Part shown: positions 18,366 to 26,775 of the stretch, in pieces
Position numbering within the stretch: the first letter of the stretch is position 1
Layout of the letters: every line of letters starts with the position of its first letter
Origin: Rhodobacterales bacterium
GTDB lineage: Bacteria; Pseudomonadota; Alphaproteobacteria; Rhodobacterales; Rhodobacteraceae
Length of the DNA stretch: 64,000 nucleotides
Direction of reading: 5' to 3'
Assembly: GCA_021155205.1 (NCBI GenBank)
Contig: JAJNPS010000052.1
Coordinates: 124,001-188,000 of the forward strand
Program-made: the position numbers and the translations under genes
The notes under the pieces: model-generated
Seen by the model: only the letters and a program-made list of their open reading frames with translations
What the model was told of the DNA's origin: nothing
Databases searched by the model: none

Positions 18366-18686
18366 CTATTCCTTTTCCATCGTGCATTGCAGCGGATGCT
18401 GGTGGCGCCGGGCGAAATCCATCACCTGCGCCACCTTGGTTTCCGCCACCTCTGCCGAAAAGACGCCAACCACCGCCAGTCCCTTTTTGTGGACCGTCAG
18501 CATGATCTCGAAGGCCTGCGCATGTGTCAGCCCGAAAAACCGCTCCAGAACATGAACGACAAATTCCATCGGCGTGTAGTCGTCGTTCAACAGCAACACC
18601 TTGTACAGGGGCGGGCGCGCGGTCTTGGTCTTTGTCTTGGTCAGGATCGACGCGTCGCTGTCCGACCCGTCCGTCCTGCCTGCCAT
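18366..18686 (-). CDS. clpS: ATP-dependent Clp protease adaptor ClpS
   Basis: A 106-residue adaptor that binds N-degron substrates and delivers them to ClpAP. The core YKVLLLNDDYTPMEFVV, the HVLERFFGLTHAQA helix and the VHKKGLAVVGVFSAEVAE segment are fully typical. The N-terminal tail (MAGRTDGSDSDASILTK) is the flexible Lys/Thr-rich extension needed for ClpA engagement. A TTG at 18731 would add 15 residues, but the ATG at 18686 gives the usual length. No clpA is adjacent. It is the first gene of a likely three-gene unit. Confidence 0.95.
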   Translation of the reverse strand: MAGRTDGSDSDASILTKTKTKTARPPLYKVLLLNDDYTPMEFVVHVLERFFGLTHAQAFEIMLTVHKKGLAVVGVFSAEVAETKVAQVMDFARRHQHPLQCTMEKE

Positions 18687-18829
18687 GATGAAAGACCGTT
18701 GCGACACGTGAAGAACCCGTTCCGAGGACAAGATTTACCGCAGACCCCCAATATACCCTAAATCGCCTTGCCGAAAAGGGGCAGCCGCCCAACTATTGCC
18801 AGGTCAGCCGAAACGATCGGAGTCTCGTC

Positions 18830-19561
18830 ATGCCGGATGCGGCGCTTCACACCATCGGATTTGATGCCGATGACACGCTTTGGCAGAACGAGGTGTATTT
18901 CCGGCTGACCGAGGACCGGTTTGCGGGTCTTCTGGCCGACTATGCCGAACCCACCCACATGCGCGAACGGCTGCTGGCGGCAGAGCGCAGGAACCTTGGT
19001 CGCTATGGCTACGGCGTCAAGGGGTTCGTGCTGTCGATGATCGAAAGCGCCATCGAAGTGACCGAAGGCCGTGTACCCGCCCGCGTCATCGCCGAATTGC
19101 TGGCTGCCGGGCGCGACATGCTGGAACAGCCGATCGAGCTGTTGCCGCACGCGCGCGCGGCGGTCGAGGGGCTTGCACCCGACTACCAGCTTTTGCTGAT
19201 CACCAAAGGCGATCTGCTGGATCAGGAACGCAAGCTGGCACAGTCCGGTCTTGGCGATCTGTTCGCCGGGGTCGAGATCGTGTCGGACAAGACGCCCGCC
19301 GTCTATGCGTCGATCTTTGTCCGCCACGGCACGCCACCCGACCGCGCCGCGATGGTGGGCAATTCGCTGAAATCGGATGTCTTGCCGGTATTGGCCATCG
19401 GCGGCATTGGCATCCATGTGCCGCAGCCGGAGACATGGGCGCTGGAACTTGCCGACGCGCCCGTGGACGATCCGCGGTTTTTCGCGCTGCCCGACCTGGC
19501 CGGTCTCGCCGATCTGGTCAAAAATATGGCACTGGAGGAGCTACAGGTAGTTGCTTATTGA
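18830..19561 (+). CDS. HAD-superfamily hydrolase
   Basis: A 243-residue haloacid dehalogenase-like hydrolase. Motif I is FDADDTLW with the nucleophile Asp, motif II is LLITKGD, and motif III/IV includes MVGNSLKSDV. The helical cap between motifs I and II is of the C1 type. Such enzymes are usually small-molecule phosphatases; the substrate is unknown. A GGAGTC sequence lies ahead of the ATG. It is divergent from clpS across 143 bp and is followed by a 183-bp gap before the DD-carboxypeptidase gene. Confidence 0.85.
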   Translation: MPDAALHTIGFDADDTLWQNEVYFRLTEDRFAGLLADYAEPTHMRERLLAAERRNLGRYGYGVKGFVLSMIESAIEVTEGRVPARVIAELLAAGRDMLEQPIELLPHARAAVEGLAPDYQLLLITKGDLLDQERKLAQSGLGDLFAGVEIVSDKTPAVYASIFVRHGTPPDRAAMVGNSLKSDVLPVLAIGGIGIHVPQPETWALELADAPVDDPRFFALPDLAGLADLVKNMALEELQVVAY

Positions 19562-19744
19562 TCAGCCACCACCACATATGGCGACTTCGAGGGCGACTGC
19601 AGAACCCGTGCAACAGTAAGCTTTGCCCGCAAACCCATTGAAACAGAGGGGTTTTCCTGAACCAACCTGCGTGCTAGGCTTGCTCAATAACAAGGATCGC
19701 GGCCTGAATTGCGATCCACGAGGCAGTGACAAGGAACGCGCGAC

Positions 19745-21667
19745 GTGGCATCGCAGATCGGGCGGTATCTCCGCTATGTGGTCATTTTCTGGGTCGTCGT
19801 GGCGGGCGCCCTGCCGGGATCGGCCTCTTGGTCCGCCCCCTTTGCCTCGATTGTCGTGGATGCCCGCAGCGGCGAGACGCTTTATGAAAAGAACGCCGAC
19901 GCCCGGCTGCACCCCGCGTCCCTGACCAAGATGATGACGCTGTACATCGTGTTCGAAGAACTGCGATCCGGCCGCATCACGCTGGACACAAAGGTGACGA
20001 TCTCGAAAAAGGCCGCCGCGCAACCGCCCTCGCGGCTGGGCCTGAAGCCCGGACAAAAGATTGCCTTGCGCTATCTGATCCGCGCGGCCGCAGTGAAATC
20101 CGCCAATGACGCCGCCACCGCACTCGGCGAGGCCGTCAGCGGATCAGAGGCCGAATTTGCAAAACGCATGACCCGCACCGCCAAGGCGCTGGGGATGACG
20201 AACTCCACCTTCAAGAATGCCAACGGGCTGACGGCACCCGGCCATCTGTCCTCGGCCCGCGACCTGAACACGCTGGGGCGGCGGCTCTTTTACGACTTCC
20301 CCGAATACTACAACATCTTTTCCCGCCGCACCGCGGATGCGGGTGTCGCAACGGTCCGCAGCACCAACAGCCGCTTTCTCGACAGCTACAAGGGCGCGGA
20401 CGGGATCAAGACCGGCTACACCGTCGCGGCCGGTTTCAACCTGACCGCCAGCGCCGAACGCGGCAACAAGCGAATCATCGCGACTGTCCTTGGCGGCACT
20501 TCGACGGCGCAACGGAATGCCACGATGGCCGAACTGCTGGACCTCGGTTTTGGCGAGGCCCCGGCGAATGCCAAGGTCAGGAAACCCGAAGCGCCGGCAT
20601 ATGCCGATGACGAGCTGATCGCGCTGGATGACGGGCTGCCCGAAAACGTGCCGGGATCCTCGGCAAAAACAGTGCGTGTCTCGGGCCAGGTTCTGGCATC
20701 GGCCAGGCCCAAATCCAGGCCGACGACAGACCCGGTTTCCGATGCCGTGGCCATCGCGCTGGCCGCCGGGATCGAGGGCGCGCTGGCCGAAGCCACAAGC
20801 CCGCCGCCGCCCGAAGGCACGCTGGAGGCTCAGGCCCTGATGCTGGCCGGGGCCGGGTCTGACCCGGCGGCACCAGATGACGCCGCTATGGTCGCTGATG
20901 CCGCGACCGAAGACCCGGCCGACCTGGCCGTGGCCTCGCTCGACCCCAGTTCCGACCTTGCGGCCCCGGTCACCTTGCCCCCCGAAGGCACGCTTGACGC
21001 ACAGGCCATCGCGCTGGCTGATCCTGCCACCGCCGGAACGCTTGACGCGCAGGCCGTCGCGCTGGCCGACGCCGCCGCGCCTGATGATCCCGCGCTGATC
21101 ATGGTCTCGTCCAGGCGCCCGCCGTCCCGGCCCGACGGGCTGATGCCGGAGGCTGCGCCCGACATGGCGGTGGCAGAGGTCGCCCCCGAAACCGTGGCCC
21201 CGTCTGACGTCGCGCCTGAAATCGTCGTTGCCGATGCCTTGGCGGGCGAGGCGGGCGCTGTCACCGGCGTGGAGGCCGTGTCCAGCACCGGCATGATCGC
21301 GGCACCCACCGAGACCTTTGCCGCGCTGTCGATGCCCGGAACCAGCCGTCGCGCCCCGATCTTTGACGCCGTTGCCAAACCCGCGCCCGCCCCCGAAGAG
21401 CAGGAGGTTGTCGTCGCCATCTCGACCTCTGGTGGCAGCCAATGGGGTGTCAGCGTCGGCGGATTCAATTCCTACGCCGCAGCGGAAAAGGCCATGTTCA
21501 AGCTGGCCCTGGCCGAAAGTGCCACCCTGCAGGGCGGCTTGCGCAAGGTCGTCCAGCGCAGCGATGGCTATTCCGCAAGCTTCCTGGGCCTGTCGGAGGC
21601 GCAGGCCGATCTGGCCTGCCGCCGGCTGGCCGCGCGTGCCGTGCCCTGCGAAACGGTCAGCCAGTGA
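19745..21667 (+). CDS. D-alanyl-D-alanine carboxypeptidase (S11) with long linker and C-terminal SPOR domain
   Basis: A 640-residue penicillin-binding protein starting at GTG, with a signal/anchor segment (YVVIFWVVVAGALPGSASWS). The S11 catalytic motifs are SLTK (Ser59, Lys62), SAN (119-121) and KTG (222-224), so it should trim peptidoglycan stem peptides in the periplasm. A low-complexity Ala/Pro/Asp-rich linker of about 270 residues follows, with three copies of an (E/A)GTL(D/E)AQA repeat. Residues from about 562 form a SPOR domain (WGVSVGGFNSYAAAEKAM), which binds denuded glycan at the division site. The family core is about 380 residues, so the linker and SPOR are additions, although S11-SPOR fusions are known in alphaproteobacteria. 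Confidence 0.93.
   Translation: MASQIGRYLRYVVIFWVVVAGALPGSASWSAPFASIVVDARSGETLYEKNADARLHPASLTKMMTLYIVFEELRSGRITLDTKVTISKKAAAQPPSRLGLKPGQKIALRYLIRAAAVKSANDAATALGEAVSGSEAEFAKRMTRTAKALGMTNSTFKNANGLTAPGHLSSARDLNTLGRRLFYDFPEYYNIFSRRTADAGVATVRSTNSRFLDSYKGADGIKTGYTVAAGFNLTASAERGNKRIIATVLGGTSTAQRNATMAELLDLGFGEAPANAKVRKPEAPAYADDELIALDDGLPENVPGSSAKTVRVSGQVLASARPKSRPTTDPVSDAVAIALAAGIEGALAEATSPPPPEGTLEAQALMLAGAGSDPAAPDDAAMVADAATEDPADLAVASLDPSSDLAAPVTLPPEGTLDAQAIALADPATAGTLDAQAVALADAAAPDDPALIMVSSRRPPSRPDGLMPEAAPDMAVAEVAPETVAPSDVAPEIVVADALAGEAGAVTGVEAVSSTGMIAAPTETFAALSMPGTSRRAPIFDAVAKPAPAPEEQEVVVAISTSGGSQWGVSVGGFNSYAAAEKAMFKLALAESATLQGGLRKVVQRSDGYSASFLGLSEAQADLACRRLAARAVPCETVSQ
20813..21070 (+). repeat. 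Imperfect coding repeats in the carboxypeptidase linker
   Basis: Three copies of a 13-residue unit, EGTLEAQALMLAG, EGTLDAQAIALAD and AGTLDAQAVALAD, lie within this stretch. The DNA is also similar (GGCACGCT or GGAACGCT, then gAcGCnCAGGCC). The second and third copies are close together; the first is separated by an Asp/Ala-rich spacer. They probably arose by local duplication and make length variation between strains likely. Confidence 0.8.
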
Positions 21668-21680
21668 TCGCCGCGAACCG

Positions 21681-22901
21681 TCAGTCCAGGCTTTCGATCA
21701 GCGCCACCATGCGCGGCAGGCAGACCTTACGCAGGTCGTAGCGCCCGACAACAGTGTCGCGGGCGGCCGCGCCAAGATGCGCGAACGCCTTTGGCCGGGC
21801 CAGGCAGTCCGACAGCGTTGCCGCCCAGCCCGCAACGTCGAAGAAATCGACAAGTCGCCCGTTCACGCCATCGGTGATGACCTCTGACACGGGCGCAGTG
21901 CGCGACCCCACGACCACGGCCCCCGCCGACATCGCCTCCAGCATCGACCAGCTGAGCACGAAGGGATAAGTCAGGTAGGCGTGAACGCGCGTCACCTGCA
22001 TCAGCGCCCGGAAAGTCTGGTAAGGCACCTTGCCGATGAAATGCACGCGGGACATGTCCAGCCGGTCGCGCACCTCGTCCAGAAACACGTCCTTCCAGCC
22101 GGTCCGGTCCTTGGGCGCGGCCCCATAGCTGACCCCCTCCCCGCCAACAATGACGACCTGCGCGTCGGGCCTTGCCCCAAGAACGCCGGGCAAGGCGCGC
22201 ATGAAGATGTGATAGCCGCGATAGGGTTCCAGATTGCGGTTCACGAATGTCAGCACCTCGTCGCCCGCCGTGATGCGCCGCCCGCCCGGCAGGTCGACAA
22301 AGGCCGCGGCATCCGGCGTTACGGCATCCGTGTCGACACCATCGTGAATCACCTGCACGCGTGTCCGCAACAGCCCCGGATGGGTGTCGGCCTGCCATTC
22401 GGTCGGCGAGACCGCCAGATCGGCATGCACGATGGCATGCGCCAGATGCGCCGCGCGACCCTGGGCGATCATGACCTGATCAAACCCGGCCGCCCCGAAT
22501 TCGGGATCGAACCCGACATCCGCGCCGGTGCCCCGATAGTAGAATTCGGCATAGACGACCAGCCGGGCCTCGGGCCAGACTTCCTTGAGAAACAGCGTCT
22601 CGCCCCAGCCCGAATGCCCGATGATGACATCCGGCACGTACCCGTCCCGCTGTCGCAGCTTTTGCGCCGCCCGAGCCACGGTGACGCCGCGATCGCTCAT
22701 CGTGGTGTATTTGCGACCGAGACGCGTCTGAGCCGGATCGACTGCGGGCGCGTCGTGGCGATAGCGGACCAGCGGCAGGTCGGTGTCTTGGGTGTTCCCG
22801 ACATCCGTCAGAACCAGAACCTGATGGCCCCTCCGCCGCAGCTCCGGCGCAAGATGCAGAAACTGGCCGGGAAAGTTCTGATGGACGAACAGCACCTTCA
22901 C
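21681..22901 (-). CDS. Glycosyltransferase family 4 protein
   Basis: A 406-residue GT-B fold glycosyltransferase. The N-terminus MKVLFVHQNFPGQF and a C-terminal GT4 signature region (FVLSWSMLEAMSAGAVVVGSRTAPVSEVI) with its conserved E..A..G pattern are clear. GT4 enzymes transfer sugars from nucleotide-sugars with retention, often for surface polysaccharide. Acceptor and donor are unknown. Its ATG overlaps the stop of yejF by 4 bp, so it is the last gene of the yej operon, an unusual partner for a peptide importer. Confidence 0.88.
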   Translation of the reverse strand: MKVLFVHQNFPGQFLHLAPELRRRGHQVLVLTDVGNTQDTDLPLVRYRHDAPAVDPAQTRLGRKYTTMSDRGVTVARAAQKLRQRDGYVPDVIIGHSGWGETLFLKEVWPEARLVVYAEFYYRGTGADVGFDPEFGAAGFDQVMIAQGRAAHLAHAIVHADLAVSPTEWQADTHPGLLRTRVQVIHDGVDTDAVTPDAAAFVDLPGGRRITAGDEVLTFVNRNLEPYRGYHIFMRALPGVLGARPDAQVVIVGGEGVSYGAAPKDRTGWKDVFLDEVRDRLDMSRVHFIGKVPYQTFRALMQVTRVHAYLTYPFVLSWSMLEAMSAGAVVVGSRTAPVSEVITDGVNGRLVDFFDVAGWAATLSDCLARPKAFAHLGAAARDTVVGRYDLRKVCLPRMVALIESLD

Positions 22902-24490
22902 GGCGGCGCTGTCCCGAATGCCGCCTGCAACAGTTCACGGGTGTAGTCCGTGGTCGGGGCGGCAAAGATGGCGTCGCCCGCGCCCGCCTCGATCACATCG
23001 CCGGCGCGCATCACGATGACCTTGTGTGCCAGCGCCCGGATCACCCGCAGATCGTGGCTGATGAAGATGTAGGCCAGCCCGTGTTTGCGCTGCAGGTCGC
23101 GCAGCAATTCCACGATCTGCACCTGCACCGTCATGTCCAGCGCCGAGGTCGGCTCGTCCAGCACCACCAGCGCCGGGCGCAGGATCATCGCGCGCGCGAT
23201 GGCGATACGCTGGCGCTGGCCGCCGGAAAACTCATGCGGATAGCGTTCCATCGCGGCAGGGTCGAGACCAACCTCGGTCATGATGTCTGCCACCATGTCG
23301 CGCCGGTTGCGCCCCGGTTCAACGCCGTGAACGCCCAGGCCTTCGGCGATGATCTGTTCGGCCGTCATGCGCGGCGACAGGCTGCCAAAGGGATCCTGGA
23401 ACACGACCTGAAGGTTGCGGCGCAGCGCCCGCAGGTCTGCGCCTGCAAGCCCCCGCAGGTCGCGGCCCCGAAACACGATGGGGCCGGTTGACGACACCAG
23501 CCGCAGGATCGCCAGCGCCAGCGTGGTCTTGCCGGACCCGCTTTCCCCGACGATGCCCAGAGTCTCGCCCGCGCGAACGGTGAAACTGGCATCGTTCACC
23601 GCCTTGACATGCCCGACGGTCCGCCGCAGCAATCCGCGATGGATCGGAAACCAGACCCGCAGGTTCTGCGCCTCGATCACGACGGGCACATCCGCAGCCA
23701 CGGGATCGGGCCGGCCCGCAGGCTCTGCCGCAATCAGCTTTTGCGTGTAGGGATGGCGCGGGTTTGCAAACACCTCTGCGGTGGTCCCCTGTTCCACGAT
23801 TTCGCCACCCTGCATCACGCAGACCCGGTCGGCGATCCGCCGCACGATGCCCAGATCGTGCGTGATGAACAACAGACTGAGACCTTCGGACTGTTTCAGG
23901 TCGGCCAGCAGGTCCAGAATCTGCGCCTGGATGGTCACGTCCAGCGCTGTCGTCGGTTCATCGGCGATCAGCAGTTCAGGCCCGTTCGCCAGTGCCATTG
24001 CGATCATCACGCGCTGGCGCTGTCCCCCCGACAACTGGTGCGGATAGGCCCCGAGCCGGCTGGCCGCATCGCGTATGCCGACCTTGTGCATCAGGTCGAT
24101 GATCCGCGCCCGCGCCGCGTCACCCGAGAGGCCCTGGTGCAGCGCAAGGCTTTCGGCCAGTTGCTTTTCGATCGTGTGCAACGGGTTCAGCGACGTCATC
24201 GGTTCCTGAAAGATGAAACTGACATCGTTGCCGCGGATACGGCGCAATTCGGCAAGGCTGGCCCCGACAAGTTCCTTGCCATTGTACATCACCGAACCCG
24301 ACACGTCTGCGCTGTCTTGCAACAGCCCCACCGTCGCCAGCGCCGAGACCGACTTGCCCGACCCGCTTTCGCCGACCAACGCCAGCGTCTCGCCCTTTTT
24401 CACGGTCAGGTCGATGCCCTTGACGGCCTCGATCAGGCGGCCATCCTGGCGGAACCGCACCGTCAGGTTGCGCACCTCCAGCACGTTCAT
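22898..24490 (-). CDS. yejF: Peptide ABC transporter ATP-binding protein, double-domain (YejF)
   Basis: The 530-residue protein contains two complete ABC ATPase domains. Each has a Walker A (GESGSGKS and GESGSGKTT), signature (LSGGQRQRVMIAMA and FSGGQRQRIAIARA) and Walker B (LLIADEPTTALD and LVVLDEPTSALD). The HPYTQKLIAA segment after the first domain is the oligopeptide-ABC C-terminal extension. The start at 24490 (MNVLEVRNLTV) is chosen; the 81-residue extension upstream lies in the yejE coding sequence. It powers import through YejB/YejE and is 13 bp downstream of yejE. Confidence 0.95.
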   Translation of the reverse strand: MNVLEVRNLTVRFRQDGRLIEAVKGIDLTVKKGETLALVGESGSGKSVSALATVGLLQDSADVSGSVMYNGKELVGASLAELRRIRGNDVSFIFQEPMTSLNPLHTIEKQLAESLALHQGLSGDAARARIIDLMHKVGIRDAASRLGAYPHQLSGGQRQRVMIAMALANGPELLIADEPTTALDVTIQAQILDLLADLKQSEGLSLLFITHDLGIVRRIADRVCVMQGGEIVEQGTTAEVFANPRHPYTQKLIAAEPAGRPDPVAADVPVVIEAQNLRVWFPIHRGLLRRTVGHVKAVNDASFTVRAGETLGIVGESGSGKTTLALAILRLVSSTGPIVFRGRDLRGLAGADLRALRRNLQVVFQDPFGSLSPRMTAEQIIAEGLGVHGVEPGRNRRDMVADIMTEVGLDPAAMERYPHEFSGGQRQRIAIARAMILRPALVVLDEPTSALDMTVQVQIVELLRDLQRKHGLAYIFISHDLRVIRALAHKVIVMRAGDVIEAGAGDAIFAAPTTDYTRELLQAAFGTAPP

Positions 24491-24503
24491 GCGGCAGACC
24501 CCC

Positions 24504-25619
24504 TCATCGGAAGGTCTTTCGCGGATCGAACGCATCGCGCACGCCTTCAAAGATGAACACCAGCAGGCTGAGCATGATCGCAAAGACAAAAAACGCCGTA
24601 AAGGCCAGCGACGGCATCTGCAGGTTCTGCTGCGCCTGCCGCGCCAGCTGGCCCAGCGACGGCAGCGACGCGGGCAGGCCGAAACCAAGGTAGTCCAGCG
24701 CCGCCAGCGACCCGATCGTGCCCGAGATGACAAAGGGCAGCATGGTCAGCGTGGCGACCATCGCGTTGGGCAGCACGTGGCGGAACATGATCACGCGGTC
24801 GGGGACACCCAGTGCCTTGGCTGCGCGGACGTACTCAAAGTTCCGTGCCCGCAGGAATTCTGCCCTGACGACACCGATCAACCGGGTCCAGCCAAAAAGG
24901 ACCATGATGAGCAGCAAAATCCAGAAACTTCGCTGCCAGACCGAGAACACGATGATGATGAAATAGAGTTCCGGCACCCCGCCCCAGATTTCCAGCAGGC
25001 GCTGGACGAAGAGGTCGACCTTGCCGCCGAAATAGCCCTGTACCGCGCCCAGCGCGATGCCGATGATCGAGGTGAGAACCGTGACGATAAGCCCGAACGC
25101 GACCGAAAGGCGGAACCCGTAGATCACGCGCGCCAGCACATCGCGGGATGTGTCGTCGGTCCCCAGCCAATGCGTCGCGTCTGGGGCGGAAGGCGCCGCC
25201 TGCCCGCCCAGATCGTTGATCGTGTTGTATTTGAAGGGGATCAGCGGCCACAGGATCGACCCTTTGACAAAGCCGTCGGTCGCGGGGTCAAAGGTCCCCT
25301 CCCTGACCGACCGGGCTATTTCCTCGGGCGCGTCAAAGCACTCCACCAGCCCGCCGGTCAGGATCAGGCAGTCGAGCTCGGGCGACTTGTAGTTCGCCTC
25401 GGTGCGGAAATCGCCCCCGAAATCCTGCTCCGAATAGAACGTCAGGAACGGCAGCCGCCATTCGCCGCGATAGCTGACCAGCAGCGGGCGGTCATTGGCC
25501 AGCACTTCGGCGAACAGCGAAATGCCGAACAGGATCGCGAAAATCCACAGCGACCAGTAGGCCCGCCCGTTCGCCTTGAAGTTCCGCCAGCGCCGCTGGT
25601 TCAGGGGGGAAAGACGCAT
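24504..25619 (-). CDS. yejE: Peptide ABC transporter permease YejE
   Basis: A 371-residue inner membrane permease of the DppC/OppC class with the long periplasmic insertion after the first helix seen in YejE. The first helix is LWIFAILFGISLFAEVLA. The conserved LGTDDTSRDVLARVIYGFRLS block and the EAA-type loop (YVRAAKALGVPDRVIMFRHVLPNA) that docks the ATPase are present. The start abuts the yejB stop with no gap, consistent with co-translation. With YejA, YejB and YejF it forms a peptide importer; in enterobacteria the system also imports microcin C. Confidence 0.95.
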   Translation of the reverse strand: MRLSPLNQRRWRNFKANGRAYWSLWIFAILFGISLFAEVLANDRPLLVSYRGEWRLPFLTFYSEQDFGGDFRTEANYKSPELDCLILTGGLVECFDAPEEIARSVREGTFDPATDGFVKGSILWPLIPFKYNTINDLGGQAAPSAPDATHWLGTDDTSRDVLARVIYGFRLSVAFGLIVTVLTSIIGIALGAVQGYFGGKVDLFVQRLLEIWGGVPELYFIIIVFSVWQRSFWILLLIMVLFGWTRLIGVVRAEFLRARNFEYVRAAKALGVPDRVIMFRHVLPNAMVATLTMLPFVISGTIGSLAALDYLGFGLPASLPSLGQLARQAQQNLQMPSLAFTAFFVFAIMLSLLVFIFEGVRDAFDPRKTFR

Positions 25620-26771
25620 CTAGCCCCTCCGCTCGAAATCAATGCGCGGGTCGATCCAGACATACATCAGGTCCGAGATGATCCCGACCACCAGCCCCAT
25701 CAGCCCGAACGCGAACAGCGTGCCAAAGACCACCGGATAGTCCCGCTGCACGGCCGACTGGAACCCCAGCTGTCCCAGTCCATCCAGCGAAAAGATTGTC
25801 TCGATGATCAGCGATCCGCCGAAAAAGACCCCGATGAACAGCGCCGGAAAGCCTGCGATCACGATCAGCATCGCATTGCGGAACACGTGGCCGTAAAGCA
25901 CACGCCTTTCGCTCAGTCCCTTGGCGCGGGCAGTCATCACGTACTGCTTCTTGATCTCATCCAGAAAGCTGTTCTTGGTCAGCAGCGTCAGCGTGGCAAA
26001 GGACGAAATTGTCGAGGCCAGAACCGGCAGCGTGATGTGCCAGAAATAGTCTGCGATCTTCCCGCCCCAGGACAGTTGGTCAAAGTTTTCGGACGTCAGA
26101 CCGCGCAGCGGGAATATCTGCCAGTAGGATCCGCCCGCGAACAGCACCAAGAGCAGCACCGCGACCAGCAGCCCCGGGATCGAATAGGCCGCGATGATGA
26201 TGCCCGAGGTCCAGCTGTCAAAGGTCGATCCGTCGCGCACCGCCTTGCGGATGCCCAGCGGGATCGACACCAGATAGGCGATCAGCGTGGACCACAAACC
26301 CAGCGTGATCGACACCGGCATCTTTTCCAGGACCAGATCCACGACGCTTTTCGACCGGAAGTAGCTTTCGCCAAAATCGAACCGGACGAATTTGCCCATC
26401 ATGATCAGGAAACGCTCCGTCGCCGGGATCATTTCCTTTTTGCAATCCTTGGCCTGCCGGGCGAGCGTACCCTGATACCCTTCGGGGCAAAGGAACCGCG
26501 CAAAGCCGAACTCCACCTCCAGCTTGGACCGGAACTCCGGCGGCAGACCGCGCGCGCCGACATAGCCGCCCTGACCATCGTTGGCAGGCTTTGCGGTCTT
26601 GCCTGAATCGTCCGCCCCCGCTCCGAGGGTGTCCGCCTCGCCCTCCAGCCGCGCCTCGATGGAATCGAACGGGCCGCCGGGGACGAATTGCGTCAGCGCA
26701 AAGTTGACCACCATGATCCCCAACAGCGTCGGGATCACCAGCAAAAGGCGGCGCAGGATATAGGCGATCAT
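25620..26771 (-). CDS. yejB: Peptide ABC transporter permease YejB
   Basis: A 383-residue DppB/OppB-class permease. The N-terminal MIAYILRRLLLVIPTLLGIM helix and the FVPGGPF motif are characteristic. A periplasmic insertion of about 70 residues follows (residues ~40-115, with an internal EGYQGTLARQAKDC segment), as in YejB. The EAA loop reads YVMTARAKGLSERRVLYGHVFRNA. It starts 4 bp after the yejA stop. It forms the transmembrane channel with YejE. Confidence 0.95.
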   Translation of the reverse strand: MIAYILRRLLLVIPTLLGIMVVNFALTQFVPGGPFDSIEARLEGEADTLGAGADDSGKTAKPANDGQGGYVGARGLPPEFRSKLEVEFGFARFLCPEGYQGTLARQAKDCKKEMIPATERFLIMMGKFVRFDFGESYFRSKSVVDLVLEKMPVSITLGLWSTLIAYLVSIPLGIRKAVRDGSTFDSWTSGIIIAAYSIPGLLVAVLLLVLFAGGSYWQIFPLRGLTSENFDQLSWGGKIADYFWHITLPVLASTISSFATLTLLTKNSFLDEIKKQYVMTARAKGLSERRVLYGHVFRNAMLIVIAGFPALFIGVFFGGSLIIETIFSLDGLGQLGFQSAVQRDYPVVFGTLFAFGLMGLVVGIISDLMYVWIDPRIDFERRG

Positions 26772-26775
26772 GCGG

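Noticed and set aside
24213..26606. 797-residue plus-strand open frame across the yej genes
   Set aside because: It is antisense to yejF, yejE and yejB; the His/Gln/Arg-rich composition is that of a complementary frame.
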